Of a stretch of 64,000 nt of DNA, positions 45,116-55,859 are shown one piece after another; position 1 is the first letter of the stretch; every line of letters starts with the position of its first letter. The notes beneath the pieces were generated by a model that did not search any database, had not been told where the DNA came from, and saw only the letters and a program-made list of their open reading frames with translations. The position numbers were made by a program, and so were the translations under genes. The DNA comes from Homarus americanus (taxonomy: Eukaryota > Arthropoda > Malacostraca > Decapoda > Nephropidae): NCBI RefSeq assembly GCF_018991925.1, contig NW_024722158.1:8808420-8872419 (forward strand). Reading direction: 5' to 3'.

Positions 45116-46552
45116 TCATTTACCGAAGGCGACGGGTCCAGAGGGGCCTACCAGACCAGATGGACCGATCACTCCTGAAGGTCCAACGAGCCCTGTGAAG
45201 ACTGCTTGGTGTTGGGCGTGATGGGTGGGAGCGGCGGCGTGTGGGCGAGGGGGTGCGGGCTCTACTACTTGAGGCACGCCCTGGGCCTCACTAGTAAACT
45301 GGATTGGCCCTGTGGGACACACCTTACCTGAGGGTCCCACGGTGCAGCCATTAGCGTCCACACCAAACACTATTTGGCCAGGAGGCGGCGCCACAAACTG
45401 AGGCGCCGCGCTGCACACGCCCACCACTGCCAGAATCACCTGTAACAACACACTCACTATAGTACACGCATGTATTAACACAATGATATTGTATTCATAG
45501 CGAAGAGAAGTCATATAATTATAATGTTTCAGGTCTATATTTCATCTTCACACTAATTAGGTATTAGCCAGAACTGTAGGTGGAACAATGTTTCACAAAC
45601 CAGTACAATCAGTAGACGCTGTGTTATCAGTGGCTGTCAACAGTAGTGACTTTTGTTCATATAAAACAGAGTGATAACTGTACAGGACGTAATGTATAAT
45701 TACGCGGATTTGGTGTCTTAACGAGACTCTGGGGCTTGTTTATGATAAACCACGTGTTTAGGTGGCAACAAAAGATAATGTTTCATTGAGTACAAGGTAA
45801 ACTACCTTACGAGTACGCTGTCATGTAGTATGAGTGTTTATATACGAAACTAATATTAGTCCTTGTGTAAACCAGTAAAATAATACACCTGCGTATTGGA
45901 ATATTTACATGTAATCTTCATCCTCGCCTCACTCTTACCTACACTGATTGATGATGGTAGAACTACTGTATTAGTCATAACATTACACGACCATCTCTAT
46001 TTGGCTCACTTTAACACTTAATTTTCACTATATAATGGAGTATGGGAGGTACACATGACCCTGTGACCTGACCTATTATGAAGCGAGTTTTGTCTGTTGC
46101 ACCGATAAATATTGATCAGTTAACCCGGGTAGTTTCTAAATGACCTCGGTGCTCCATACCACACACAGGTAAGACCATTATTTACCAGATATATTCAGCA
46201 AGTTGATATTGACTTCTGATATATCACGAGGTTGATGTTGCTTCTCTGGTTTACTTGGTGACTAACACAAGGGTCACTACGGTGTGGTCGAAATGCTTAG
46301 ATAAACATATTGGATCAGAGAGTAATTATCAACATATTGGGATTCAGTTGAGCAGTAAGTTAGCGGTGGGAGCAGGTTTATACTCGGCGTGGCAGCTGAG
46401 TGTCTGTTAGTATCATGAAGTTGTTTCACTTGGCCGCCACATAAGACTCATATCACTAGTGTACAGTAAGTTTCCTTCAGGTGTGAGTCAGTTGCAACAG
46501 ATCTTCACACTACAGTACAACAAGGTCTAGGTCTACCTACCAGTAGCCTCAT
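45116..46552 (-). CDS. crustacean-type cuticle protein with GPSG repeats (two exons)
   Basis: The spliced coding sequence is minus-strand 46552-46541 joined to 45439-45116 (stop TGA), giving 111 residues. Exon 1 codes only MRLL. It ends at a GTAGGTAG donor; the 1.1 kb intron closes with TTGTTACAG. The protein starts with a signal peptide (MRLLVILAVVGVCSAA, likely cut before PQ). The mature part has two GPSG-bearing modules: GVDANGCTVGPSGKVCPTGP then IQFT near residues 30-55, and VGPSGVIGPSGLVGPSGPVA at the C-terminus. A Pro/His/Ala linker joins them. Modules of this GPSG type are characteristic of crustacean exoskeleton proteins (CP1158-like, 18-residue motif family); the role would be structural, in the extracellular chitin matrix. 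The two cysteines flanking GPSGKV could pair. An unspliced 132-codon frame starting inside the intron (45514) is less likely because it lacks a signal peptide start and a promoter. The exact subfamily is uncertain. Confidence 0.85.
45440..46540 (-). other. intron of the cuticle protein gene
   Basis: Minus-strand donor CTG|GTAGGTAG and acceptor TTGTTACAG|GTG. A phase-0 intron right after the fourth codon, inside the signal-peptide code, is a common arrangement in arthropod cuticle protein genes. The 1.1 kb is unique, AT-rich DNA and shows no tandem arrays or dispersed element, unlike the surrounding sequence. Confidence 0.8.
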
Positions 46553-46610
46553 GATGTGTTGTGTTGAGCGAGTTACCGTCCACGTCTGCTGGAAATCGCT
46601 CAGTCTGCCC

Positions 46611-46621
46611 TTTTATATATA
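46611..46621 (-). promoter_or_regulatory. TATA box of the cuticle protein gene
   Basis: On the minus strand the sequence is TATATATAAAAGGG, about 60 bases before the ATG. That implies a start of transcription near 46585-46592 and a 5' leader of about 35-40 bases. Confidence 0.82.
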
Positions 46622-46636
46622 CGGGTGGGCGAAGCG

Positions 46637-46645
46637 TGACCTTGG
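46637..46645 (-). promoter_or_regulatory. FTZ-F1-type nuclear receptor site
   Basis: The minus strand reads CCAAGGTCA, a perfect match to the YCAAGGYCR consensus. It starts about 16 bases upstream of the TATA box. FTZ-F1 is known to drive several insect cuticle protein genes in the ecdysone-decline phase of the moult; the same role here is inference. Confidence 0.6.
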
Positions 46646-46802
46646 AGGACCCCGCCCGTGGTGATCGGGTGTGTCTCTCCCACTTCCTAGCGGGAACAGG
46701 TAGTATGTGAGGAGCAGACTTTTTATGAGGGTGACTGCTGCCCACAGTTCTCTACCGCGGAAGTTGGTTCTGTCTCAAGATCACGCGGAGATTTGTCCCC
46801 CT

Positions 46803-46992
46803 TCCCCCTTCTCCTCTCCAACTTATTTATCCTGATGATTAAAAACCCTCGCGCTACCCTTTGAGGTTAAGTTAGGTTGGGTTAGATTAAATTAGATTAT
46901 ATTGTTATGTTAGGTTTATGTTGTGTTGTGTTTGCATTAGAGTGTTTAATTATTATCAGGTGAAGTAAGCTGGGGTCTAATCTTCTCGTGAT
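46803..46992. mobile_element. TTAGG-core inverted-repeat element, upstream of the cuticle gene
   Basis: Left part CAACTTATTTATCCTGATGA, TTAAAAACCCTCGCGCTACC. Plus-strand TTAGG/TTAGA core. Right arm TTGCATTAGAGTGTTTAATT, ATCAGGTGAAGTAAGCTGGG, TCTAATCTTCTCGTGATTG. It lies about 180 bp upstream of the TATA box. Confidence 0.8.
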
Positions 46993-47669
46993 TGTTCTCT
47001 TCCGGTATGTGACACAGGCTGATGAAGGTTTGAACTATGTCTAAAATAAGGTATAAAATGTTCTAAATGTACCCTGAAGGAGGTGTTCGCCTCGCCTGCT
47101 GTGAAAGGTCCGTGTATAAAGTTACATACAGCTAATCTTGCCTTGTTAACAGGTGTCGGTGATCTCTCAATTATCACCAAGGTCATATAATTTGCTAAAT
47201 GCATGATACTCCATCAGCGGATTACCTTATTTAACCCTATATTAACCACCTTGATGTTAACCGCAATGTTGCTTCATTCTCTCTCTTTTACAAGTACTTT
47301 AACGGGCAATGTTCGGTGGATTTGGCATCCTGTGTAACACACGTCTTGCCCGAGGTGCCCACTCTTTTCTGTGGCTGTCGGTCACACTAGAATAACCCGT
47401 TACAGTACATCCTTCTTTCCCCACACAGCTTAACTGTGGAAAGCTCTGCCTTCTTCTGTGTTTCCATACTTATACAATCTGTTTCACTTTATAAAGCTGG
47501 TTTTCCTGCATCTTCGTGGTGTTGATTAACACAGTATAACCTTTTTTCCTCTCTATTTTTAATTTCTTTTGTTCTTATTTTTTCGCCCCCTAGGGCCCAG
47601 GCCCCGTTGTGTGTCGTTCGACTTGTGTCCGGGTGGGCTAATTCCCGTAAAAAAAAGAAAAGAAAAAAA

Positions 47670-47755
47670 AAGCAGCCTAACCTAACCTCCCAGGTAACGT
47701 TAGAGTAGTTAATCTTCAGGTAAAATAAGGTGGGGGTGGGGTAATATTTTTGCGA
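47670..47755. mobile_element. TTAGG-core element, one arm
   Basis: CCTAACCTAACCTCCCAGGT, AACGTTAGAGTAGTTAATCT, TCAGGTAAAATAAGGTGGGG. An A-rich run precedes it and the opposite arm is not visible. Confidence 0.72.
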
Positions 47756-47759
47756 TTCC

Positions 47760-48358
47760 CGTCATCAATTACAATGCCTAACCCACCATAAACGAATTTA
47801 GTTAAGAAAATACTAAGAGGGTCGCCAGCCTTACAAGTTACCTAACAAGAACTTATTTTTCACCGCATCTCAACAAATATACCCAGAAGAGGAAAAAAAT
47901 ACACATTGCCAAACAGATTATAGTAAAGATCACTTGAATACGTGCATTAAAACATCAACATTATATTCACTTGTTGATATGTGAGGTCTCCCATGAGTGA
48001 GGACAGTGTGACCATGGTAATACAAACACCCACACACGACAAGCTGTAAGGTAGTGTGTATATAAATTTTGAGACACCCTGTATGATGCTGTAACAAAAG
48101 GTGATCTCGCTCTCAGGATATTATACACGGGGCGTCTCGGGGTCAGGATATTATACACGGGGCGTCTCGGGGTCACTTCCTCTTCTGAATTCCACTTTAT
48201 GTAATTGGGACCTTGAGGAGAGCTGGCTGCCCCCTGTGTGGTGGTCCGCCATACTGTATTGATCCACGACTTTCCACATGACTTCTATGTCGGGTTTATG
48301 AAAGTGAATATATTATTAAGTTTGTTATTATTTATTGTAGGAGTCTTTCATATCTTTC

Positions 48359-48360
<2 letters not shown>
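47760..48360. other. unique DNA with a two-copy 26-bp repeat
   Basis: CAGGATATTATACACGGGGC followed by GTCTCGGGGT occurs twice in tandem at about 48115-48172. Otherwise unique; no gene supported. Confidence 0.6.

Positions 48361-48362
<2 letters not shown>

Positions 48363-48398
<36 letters not shown>
48363..48398. repeat. (GA)n microsatellite
   Basis: An uninterrupted GA run directly before the 28-bp minisatellite. Confidence 0.96.
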
Positions 48399-48400
<2 letters not shown>

Positions 48401-48785
48401 CTGCATGACAGTCACCTGCCAGTGTGTGCTGCACGACAGTCACCTGACAGTGTGTGCTGCATGACAGTCACCTGACAGTGTGTGCTGCATGACAGTCACC
48501 TGACAGTGTGTGCTGCATGACAGTCACCTGCCAGTGTGTGCTGCACGACAGTCACCTGACAGCGTGTGCTGCATGACAGTCACCTGCCAGTGTGTGCTGC
48601 ATGACAGTCACCTGCCAGTGTGTGCTGCACGACAGTCACCTGACAGTGTGTGCTGCATGACAGTCACCTGACAGTGTGTGCTGCGTAACAGTCACCTGCC
48701 AGTGTATGGTGCATGGCAGTCACCTGCCAGTGTGGGCTGGATGACAATCACCTGCCAGTGTGTGGTTCATGACAATCACCTGCCA
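48399..48785. repeat. 28-bp minisatellite (GCTGCATGACAGTCACCTGA)
   Basis: About 14 copies of GCTGCATGACAGTCACCTGC followed by CAGTGTGT, decaying toward the right end. The reverse-complement of the same unit recurs at 60738-60816. Confidence 0.96.
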
Positions 48786-48789
48786 TTAA

Positions 48790-51310
48790 AACCAGGTATT
48801 TTCCTCCGGGATGGACTTGAGAAACTTCTTTTTAGAGAAATGCAAAATACCATTAATATGGACCGTAAATATTGTGTGGGCCGCAGACAGCCCCTCACCA
48901 TAGAGAAGACAGCAAAGTGATGGCCAAGAGTCACAGACAGGTGGCTCTAACATCATGTATTAATAAGGCTCTGAAAGAATAATATGACGTAAGCTTATGT
49001 CTCGCACAACCCAGAACCAGGCGGGAAGATCCTACCCTTCATAACTGCTTGATCACTGAGACAACATTGTGGAGTTAAAGAAGATAAAGTGAGCCATGAT
49101 GTAGTATACACAGTTGGTGAAGTCGTTTGACTCGATAGGTCACAATCCCGGATGTTACTGTCGCAAACGAGGTGACCCAATTGTACGGTGCAGGAGGTTT
49201 ACCGCGATGGGATGTTATAATGGTAAAGGATTTGGTCCAGGATGTGTGTAGGTACGATGCTGTGTTAAGCAAGACGACCGAGAGTGTAGCTGTGAGGAAC
49301 GAGGCACACGAGGATGCTGCCGAGGAGAGACGTGACCCAAGATGTGGCTGGGAGGAGAGAACCTCCACAGTATGGCTCTGAGGTGGCTGCAGTAGACTAT
49401 GGTGGTGGTGGGAGGCAGGACTTGCTGGGCATGACCTACATCCAGTCAAGCAGGCCCTGGAAGGGAAGGGTCTGTACATGGGAGGCCTGTACATCAAGAA
49501 CGACATAGCGGTGAACAGGTACAGTATAGTTGCCTCCACATGAACGTACCACAGCCTGGGAGTGTGTGAGGGCACAGATACAAGATGTGGCAGAGCAGCG
49601 GCATAGTGATTGGCGTGAAACCGTGGATTACCCTGTTTGCCGGTTACCAACTGATACGTTCATAAATGTCTGCAGTAATATAAAATCAATAATGACAAAC
49701 AAATAAAGCATCCATATGATAAGTATTCTCCTGCATTGATGTGTGGCCCTCACATACTCCCAGGCTGTAGTGCGTTCATGTGGAGGCAACAGTACATGGT
49801 GGAGGTCGACACGTTAATGACCTGATGATCGCGTGGAGACGTGTACTGTAGGCGGTGACAACAAGCAGGTGAATGATTCTGTGTTGGTAACTTCAGTGTG
49901 GTTTATGGGAACAACATGTACTGTATGTGTGAGGAGGTTTTATCCTTCTCATACTACATCTGTCCCAACCCCCCTAGACCACCCTAACGTCACCCTTATT
50001 ATTGTGTCAGTTAATGAGGCTCCTCCAGGGACAAGTGTGAGTTCCTCGGTACAGTTAAGGACTGGTTGACTGTACACAATACTGTATATGATCAGTATGT
50101 ACCCCGCTTTAGTGCGGCAACATACAGCTATACAGTACACCGTACAGTATATGAATTACAGGATGACTCACTCGCTGGTGGCCCCGGAGTTTCACTATTA
50201 AACTACACCTGGGATGATGACATCAACAATGAGAGCGTCTGTCTGGCCACTTTCTCACACTGCCAGACTGTGTTGGGTCACTACCAAACTAACTAAGGAA
50301 ATAGTTACCAACATGGAACAGAGTGAAGAGGGACTCGCACAACTCTGAGAAAGAGCTTTATGGTAGACTGCTCTCGTGTGAATCACAGTCAGTCTCTACG
50401 AACCATAAATTGTGGAAATCAGTGACATCATAATTGTTAACACACAACTGTACTCAGTATTGTCGGCCGCACGTTTAATGTTAAGAGGAAAATGTTTGTT
50501 AAGGTGAAGACCGTCGGGTGTCTGGCTGGAATGAAACTGTTGATCCTTAAAGCACCCCGTCAATCACACTAAACGTGGCACCAGGACCTCGCAGTAGCAC
50601 CAGGCTGGGGCTCTCAGCCGAATTATGCGGCAGACAAGACCCACATTCAAGCTCTGTCCCTGAAGAATTATAACACGTAAGCTTGAGGTACAGTCCCTCG
50701 GCAGGTGGTCACTCATATAAATTATGTATTAGGTCAGTAAACATGATGGATTGTTTATTTGTTTATTGTTTTGTCGTTTTTTAATTTTTTTTGTCAATAC
50801 TTTTGTTATCGACTTTTTTTTATTGTTTCTTCATCTTCTTGATTATTCTTTTTTTTATTTTTTTTCAGTTTTCTTAGCTTAATTTTTTTACTTTCACTTT
50901 ATTGTTGACATTATTGACAGAAATAGGAAGAAAAGAAGACACGAACAAACAGACGAGAAAGGAAAAAGAGACAGACAGACAGACCAAAACAGCGAGGGAT
51001 AAAGATACGAAGGCAGATACAAAAAAAGAGAGTGGGACAGACACAGACAGACGCAGAGGCAAAACGGACAAACTCCAACAGTTACAATCCGAGGCTGGAG
51101 AATGACTCTCTTAGCTTCGTGGATATATTATATAAAGTTTCCCGGGCATCAGATGTATATTGGATGTGAGCGATATTATTTCCTTAAACAAATATAATAT
51201 GAACGGTTTTTAGTATTAATATGAAAGATTTTTTTTTTGAGTCACTTCATCAAGGAGACGAAATGCTTATATTATGACTGAAATAAATAATGAAACCTTA
51301 TCTTCAATCC
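48790..51310. other. unique DNA with one inverted repeat; no confident gene
   Basis: About 2.5 kb of mostly non-repetitive sequence. Short open frames (for example 49172-49381 and 49833-50069) show no recognisable domain. A long inverted repeat occupies 49519-49795. A T-rich stretch (50755-50900) is followed by A/G-rich DNA with GACAGACAGACAGAC. Confidence 0.5.
49519..49795. mobile_element. foldback/MITE-like element, arms of about 52 bp
   Basis: The left arm (49519-49573) contains GTTGCCTCCACATGAACGTA, CCACAGCCTGGGAGTGTGTG and AGGGC. The right arm (49744-49795) is its reverse complement with a handful of mismatches. The loop of about 170 bp is unique and AT-rich at its right end. No clear target duplication is visible and no transposase is encoded. 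Confidence 0.8.
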
Positions 51311-51325
51311 AGGGTATTTCTCAGC

Positions 51326-51418
51326 CCGACTTAACCTAACCACACCTAACCTAACCTAACCACACCTAACCTAACCACACCTAACATAACCTAACCTAAC
51401 TACACTTAACTTAACCTA
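51326..51418. repeat. CCTAA tract with CCACA interruptions
   Basis: Repeats of CCTAACCTAACCACACCTAA, a variant of the telomere-type tract, without recognisable arms. Confidence 0.88.
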
Positions 51419-51477
51419 TGATACTAGTGTGTGTAGTGATACGTGAGCGTAAACATATACTGTACACACTAGTGAGG

Positions 51478-52650
51478 GACGATGTGTGTTGACGTGAGGG
51501 ACGATGTGTGTTGACGTGAGGGACGATGACTGTTGACGTGAGGGACGATGTGTGTTGACGTGAGGACGATGTGTGTTGACGTGACTGAGAGACGATGTGT
51601 GTTGACGTGAGGACGATGACTGTTGACGTGAGGACGATGTGTGTTGACGTGAGGACGTGTGTGTTGACGTGAAGGACGATGTGTGATGACGTGAGGACGA
51701 TGTGTGGTAACGGGGGACGTGTGTTGACGTGAGGGACGATGACTGTTGACGGCGGGGACGTGTGTGTTGACGTGAGGACGTGTGTGTTGACGTGAGGGAC
51801 GTGTGTGTGTTGTGTGGGGACGTGTGTGTTGACGTGAGGGACGTGTGTTGACGTGAGGGACGATGTGTGTTGTGTGAGGGACGTGTGTGTTGTGGTGAGG
51901 ACGATATGTGAGGTGACGTGAGGGACGATGTGTGTGATGACGTGAGGGACGTGTGTGTTGACGTGAGGGACGATGTGTGTTGACGTGAGGGACAGGGGGT
52001 GTGTTGGCAGGGGACGATGTGGGGAGAGGACGATGTGTTGACGGAGGGACGATGTGTGTTGACGTGAGGGACGATGTGACGAGGACGACGTGGAGGGACG
52101 ATGTTGACGTGAGGACGATGGACGTGAGGACGATGTGTTGACGTGAGGACGATGTGGTGACGTGAGGGACGATGTGTTGACGAGGACGATGTGTGTTGAC
52201 GTGAGGACGATGTGTTGACGTGAGGACGATGTGTGTTGACGTGAGGGACGATGTGTTGACGTAGGACGATGTGTTGACGTGAGGACGATATGTGTTGACG
52301 TGAGGGACGATGTGTTGACTTGAGGGAGATGTTGACGGCGTGAGGACGATATGTGTTGACGTGAGGGACGATGTGTGTTGACTGAGGACGATGTGGTGAC
52401 GTGAGGGACGATGTGTGTTGACGGAGGGACGATGTGTTGACGTGAGGGACGATGTGTGTTGACGAGGGACGATGTGTTGACGTGAGGGACGATGTGTTGA
52501 CGAGGGACGATGTGTGTTGACGTGAGGGACGATGTGTTGACGAGGGGACGATGTGTTGACGAGGGGACGATGTGTGTTGACGAGGAACGATGTGTGGACG
52601 TGAGGGACGATGTGTTGACGGGGACGATGTGTTGACGAGGACGAGAAGAC
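51478..52650. repeat. 22-bp minisatellite (GACGTGAGGGACGATGTGTG)
   Basis: About 55 copies of GACGTGAGGGACGATGTGTG followed by TT. The array is riddled with one- to five-base deletions. The antisense 427-codon frame (His/Arg/Ser/Thr/Pro) is a repeat translation despite its length. Confidence 0.97.
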
Positions 52651-52857
52651 GTGAGGACGATGTATACGTAAATGTGTTACTTAGACGGTAGTGTTGCACA
52701 AAAGTTACTTGGTGTAGTGAACGGTGTTACAAGAAGCGTGTAAGAAAGTGTTGGTCAGGACAAGTGTAGCCCTGAGAAAGGTGAGGGGATAAGGGTGACG
52801 TTAATGTTAAGTGACTGGAGTGGCGGGAGAGCCTAACGGTACCCGGAAGTGGCCTTG

Positions 52858-53542
52858 TGACCACCACCTACCACCACTACCACCACCACTGTTACCTCTT
52901 CCTACCACACCCTTCTGCCACCACCAACACCACTTCCTACCACACTTTCACACCAACACCACCACCACACCACCACCACCTCCCACCACTACTACCACCA
53001 CCACCACTGTTACCTCTTCCTACCACACCATTCTACCACCAACACCACTTCCACCACACTCTTCTACACACCACCATGTTCCTTTCCTACCACACCTTCT
53101 GCCACCACTAACATCACTTCCCACCAACCTTCTACCACCACTACTACTATCACCACTTCCACATAATCACCCACTCCCACCCTTCCCACTTACACTCTTC
53201 CACACCCACCACCTTCTACCACACTCATCCACCACCACCATCTCCTACCACACTCATCCACCATCACCATCTCCTAACACACTCATCCACCACCACTTCA
53301 CACTCATCCACCACCACCATCTCCTACCACACTCATCCATCACCACCACCACCACCTTCTACCACACTATTCACACCACTACCTTCTACCACACTCATCC
53401 ACCACCACCATCTCCTACCGCACTCATCCTCCACCACCACCACCACCACCTTCTACCACACTCATCCACCACCATCTCCTACCACACTCATCCACCACCA
53501 TCACCACCACCTTCTACCACACTCATCCACCACCACCATCAC
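52858..53542. repeat. CCA-rich minisatellite, about 29 bp
   Basis: Units of CACACTCATCCACCACCACC followed by ATCTCCTAC, alternating with a CACCTTCTAC form. The 254-codon frame is a repeat translation. Confidence 0.95.
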
Positions 53543-53552
53543 GTCCTTGGGT

Positions 53553-53607
53553 TAGGATGGTTAAACTCGTGGTAAGGTAAGCTAATGTGGGTTTATCTTC
53601 AGGTAAG
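53553..53607. mobile_element. TTAGG-core element, arm fragment
   Basis: GGGTTAGGATGGTTAAACTC, GGTAAGGTAAGCTAATGTGG and TTTATCTTCAGGTAAGCCC resemble a decayed right arm adjoining the minisatellite. Confidence 0.5.
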
Positions 53608-53812
53608 CCCAGTGTCTTTCTCCACCTTTCAATAATCTCTAAGTTCCGGATCATGACTTTAAGAGGTGTTAACAACCCAACTTTACGCCTAATAGGTTTA
53701 AAACGCCATTAATATCGTCCCGGCCATGTCCACTGGATTAATGGCGCGCTTAATAAATTCACCGTAACAAATAATGTGTTTATAATGGAGCAGATGAGGT
53801 GTAAGTTATATA

Positions 53813-53907
53813 TAATGGTGTGTGTGTGTGTGTGGGCGGGTGTGGGTGTGGGTGGGTGGGTGTGGGTGGGTGTGGGTGTGTGTGTGGGTGTGTGTGGGTG
53901 GGTGGGT

Positions 53908-53940
<33 letters not shown>

Positions 53941-53987
53941 GTGGGTGGGTGGGTGTGGGTGTGGGTGTGTGTGTGGGTGTGTAGAGC
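53813..53987. repeat. (GT)n/GGGT repeat
   Basis: GTGTGTGTGGG and GGGTGGGTGGGT units on the plus strand. Frames on both strands are repeat translations. Confidence 0.95.
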
Positions 53988-54068
53988 ACCTCCTCGGCCA
54001 CTAACATACACCTCTTTAATTTCGTTTTCATTTCAACATGAAGAACACATACAGTAGAAACGTTGTGG

Positions 54069-54272
54069 GAGCACCTGAAGAATAAACACCCCAACTTATT
54101 TCACCTGAATATTAACCAAAAGAACGTTAACCTAACCTAACCTAACCCCACCCAAGTTTATTTCCTCTGAACATTAACCAACCGAACACTAACCAAACAT
54201 AATCCCCCAGGTAGCGTTAGGGGTGGTTAATCTTCAGGTGAATTGGGGTGTCTAATTATCACGTGGTTCACG
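54069..54272. mobile_element. TTAGG-core inverted-repeat element, complete
   Basis: Left arm CACCTGAAGAATAAACACCC, CAACTTATTTCACCTGAATA, TTAACC. The core is mostly CCTAA and includes an extra partial arm (TTTATTTCCTCTGAACATTA). Right arm CCCCCAGGTAGCGTTAGGGG, TGGTTAATCTTCAGGTGAAT, TGGGGTGTCTAATTATCACG. Confidence 0.85.
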
Positions 54273-54409
54273 GCGAGTAACATTAGTAAACAACGGCCCA
54301 GAAAATTCGGTGACGTATAAAACAGATTTGTTGGTAATGTCAAGGAAGGACTCCTGTCTGTGGGGAAGAAAAACCTGGATTCAGTGGCTTATTACGCACG
54401 GCCTGAGGA

Positions 54410-55492
54410 GAAGTGGTGGTGGCTGGGGTGATGGTGGTGGTGGCCGGGTGATGGTGGTGGTGCGGTGGGTGATGGTAGTAGCTGGGATGATGGTGGTGGT
54501 GGCCGGGTGATGGGGGTGGCCGGGTGATGGTAGTGGCTGGGGGTGCTGGTGGTGGCCGGGTGTTGGTAGTGGTGGTAGTGGCTGGGGGTGGTGGGTAGTG
54601 TGGTGGTGGTCGGGTGATGGTAGTGGTGGTAGTGGTGGTGGTGGCCGGGTGGTGAAGTAGCTGGGATGATGGTGGTGGTGGCCGGGTGGTGGTGGTGCCG
54701 GGTGATGGTAGTGGTGGTAGTGGCTGGGGTGGTGGTAGTGGTGGTGGTGGCCGGGTGATGGTAGTGGTAGTGGTGGTGGTGGCCGGGTGATGGTAGGCTG
54801 GGTGATGGTGGTGGTGTGGTGGTGGTGGCCAGGTGATGGTAGTGGTGGTAGTGGCTGGGGTGGTGGTCAGGCCGGGTGATGGTAGTGGTGGTAGTGGCTG
54901 GGGTGGTGGTAGTGGTGGTGGTGGCCGGGTGATGGTAGTAGCTGGGTGATGGTGGTGGTGGCCGGGTGGTGGTGGTGGCCGGTGGTGGTGGTGGCCGGGT
55001 GATGGTAGTGGCCGGGTGATGGTAGTGGCCGGGTGATGGTAGTAGCTGGGATGATGGTGGTGGTGGCCGGGTGGTGGTGGTGGCCGGGTGATGGTAGTAG
55101 CTGGGGGTGGTGGTAGTGGTTGGTGGTGGGTGGTAGTGGCTGGGATGATGGTGGTGGTGGCTGGGGTGATGGTGGTGGTGGCTGGGGTGATGGTGGTGGT
55201 GGCCGGGTGGTGGTGGTGGCCGGGTGATGGTAGTGGCTGGGGGTGCTGGTAGTGGTGGTAGTGGCTGGGGGTGGTGGTAGTGGTGGTAGTGGCTGGGGGG
55301 TGGTGGTAGTGGTGGTAGTGGCCGGGTGTTGGTAGTAGCTGGGATGATGGTGGTGGTGGCTGGGTGGTGGTGGTGTGAGGTAGTGGCTGGGGGTGCTGGT
55401 AGTGGTGGTAGTGGCTGGGGGTGGTGGTAGTGGTGGTAGTGGCTGGGGGGTGGTGGTAGTGGTGGTAGTGGCCGGGTGTTGGTAGTAGCTGG
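54410..55492. repeat. GGT-rich minisatellite (GTGGCCGGGTGATGGTAGTG)
   Basis: Units of GTGGTGGTGGCCGGGTGATG and GTAGTGGTGGTAGTGGCTGG in variable order, about 1.08 kb. The block at about 55236-55330 recurs at about 55385-55480. The antisense 222-codon His/Pro/Thr frame is a repeat translation. Confidence 0.96.
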
Positions 55493-55639
55493 GTTTGTCG
55501 TGGATTGTGTTTATAATGCCACTACTAATACACAAACAACAGCCTTATTAATAGACTGAAGGTAATGCCTGTGTGCGTATGTGTACTTCATAGATTAGGC
55601 ACTTATGATACATGTATTTAATAGTCCATGTGGGTATAC

Positions 55640-55663
55640 TTACACACACACACACACACACAC
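55640..55663. repeat. (AC)n microsatellite
   Basis: Twelve AC dinucleotides. Confidence 0.92.
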
Positions 55664-55726
55664 CTGGACTATTATCACATACAGGGACCTGATGGATGTT
55701 CCTATTTCTCTTGTACTGTCGCTGAG

Positions 55727-55848
55727 ATCACTTGAAGCTTATTTTACCTTAAGATTACCCACTCTAATTATAACCTTACCTTACCTTACCTTACCTAACC
55801 TAACCTAACCTAACCTAACCTAACCTAAGCTAACCTAACCAATCTTGT
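55727..55848. mobile_element. TTAGG-core element, partial
   Basis: ATCACTTGAAGCTTATTTTA, CCTTAAGATTACCCACTC, then CCTTA and CCTAA tandem units. The arm is shortened by a deletion that joins its outer and inner parts. Confidence 0.72.
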
Positions 55849-55859
55849 GACCAGTACGT

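Noticed and set aside
45116..45514. Single-exon 132-codon version of the cuticle gene
   Set aside because: The first 25 codons lie in the intron, upstream of a good acceptor; the spliced form gives a proper signal peptide and a TATA promoter.
49075..49650. 191-codon minus-strand frame
   Set aside because: No recognised domain, and it overlaps the left arm of an inverted repeat; composition is ordinary but support is lacking.
51416..52699. A 427-codon antisense frame rich in His, Ser, Thr and Arg
   Set aside because: It is the translation of a 22-bp minisatellite with indels; the residue pattern is the repeat unit read in shifting frames.
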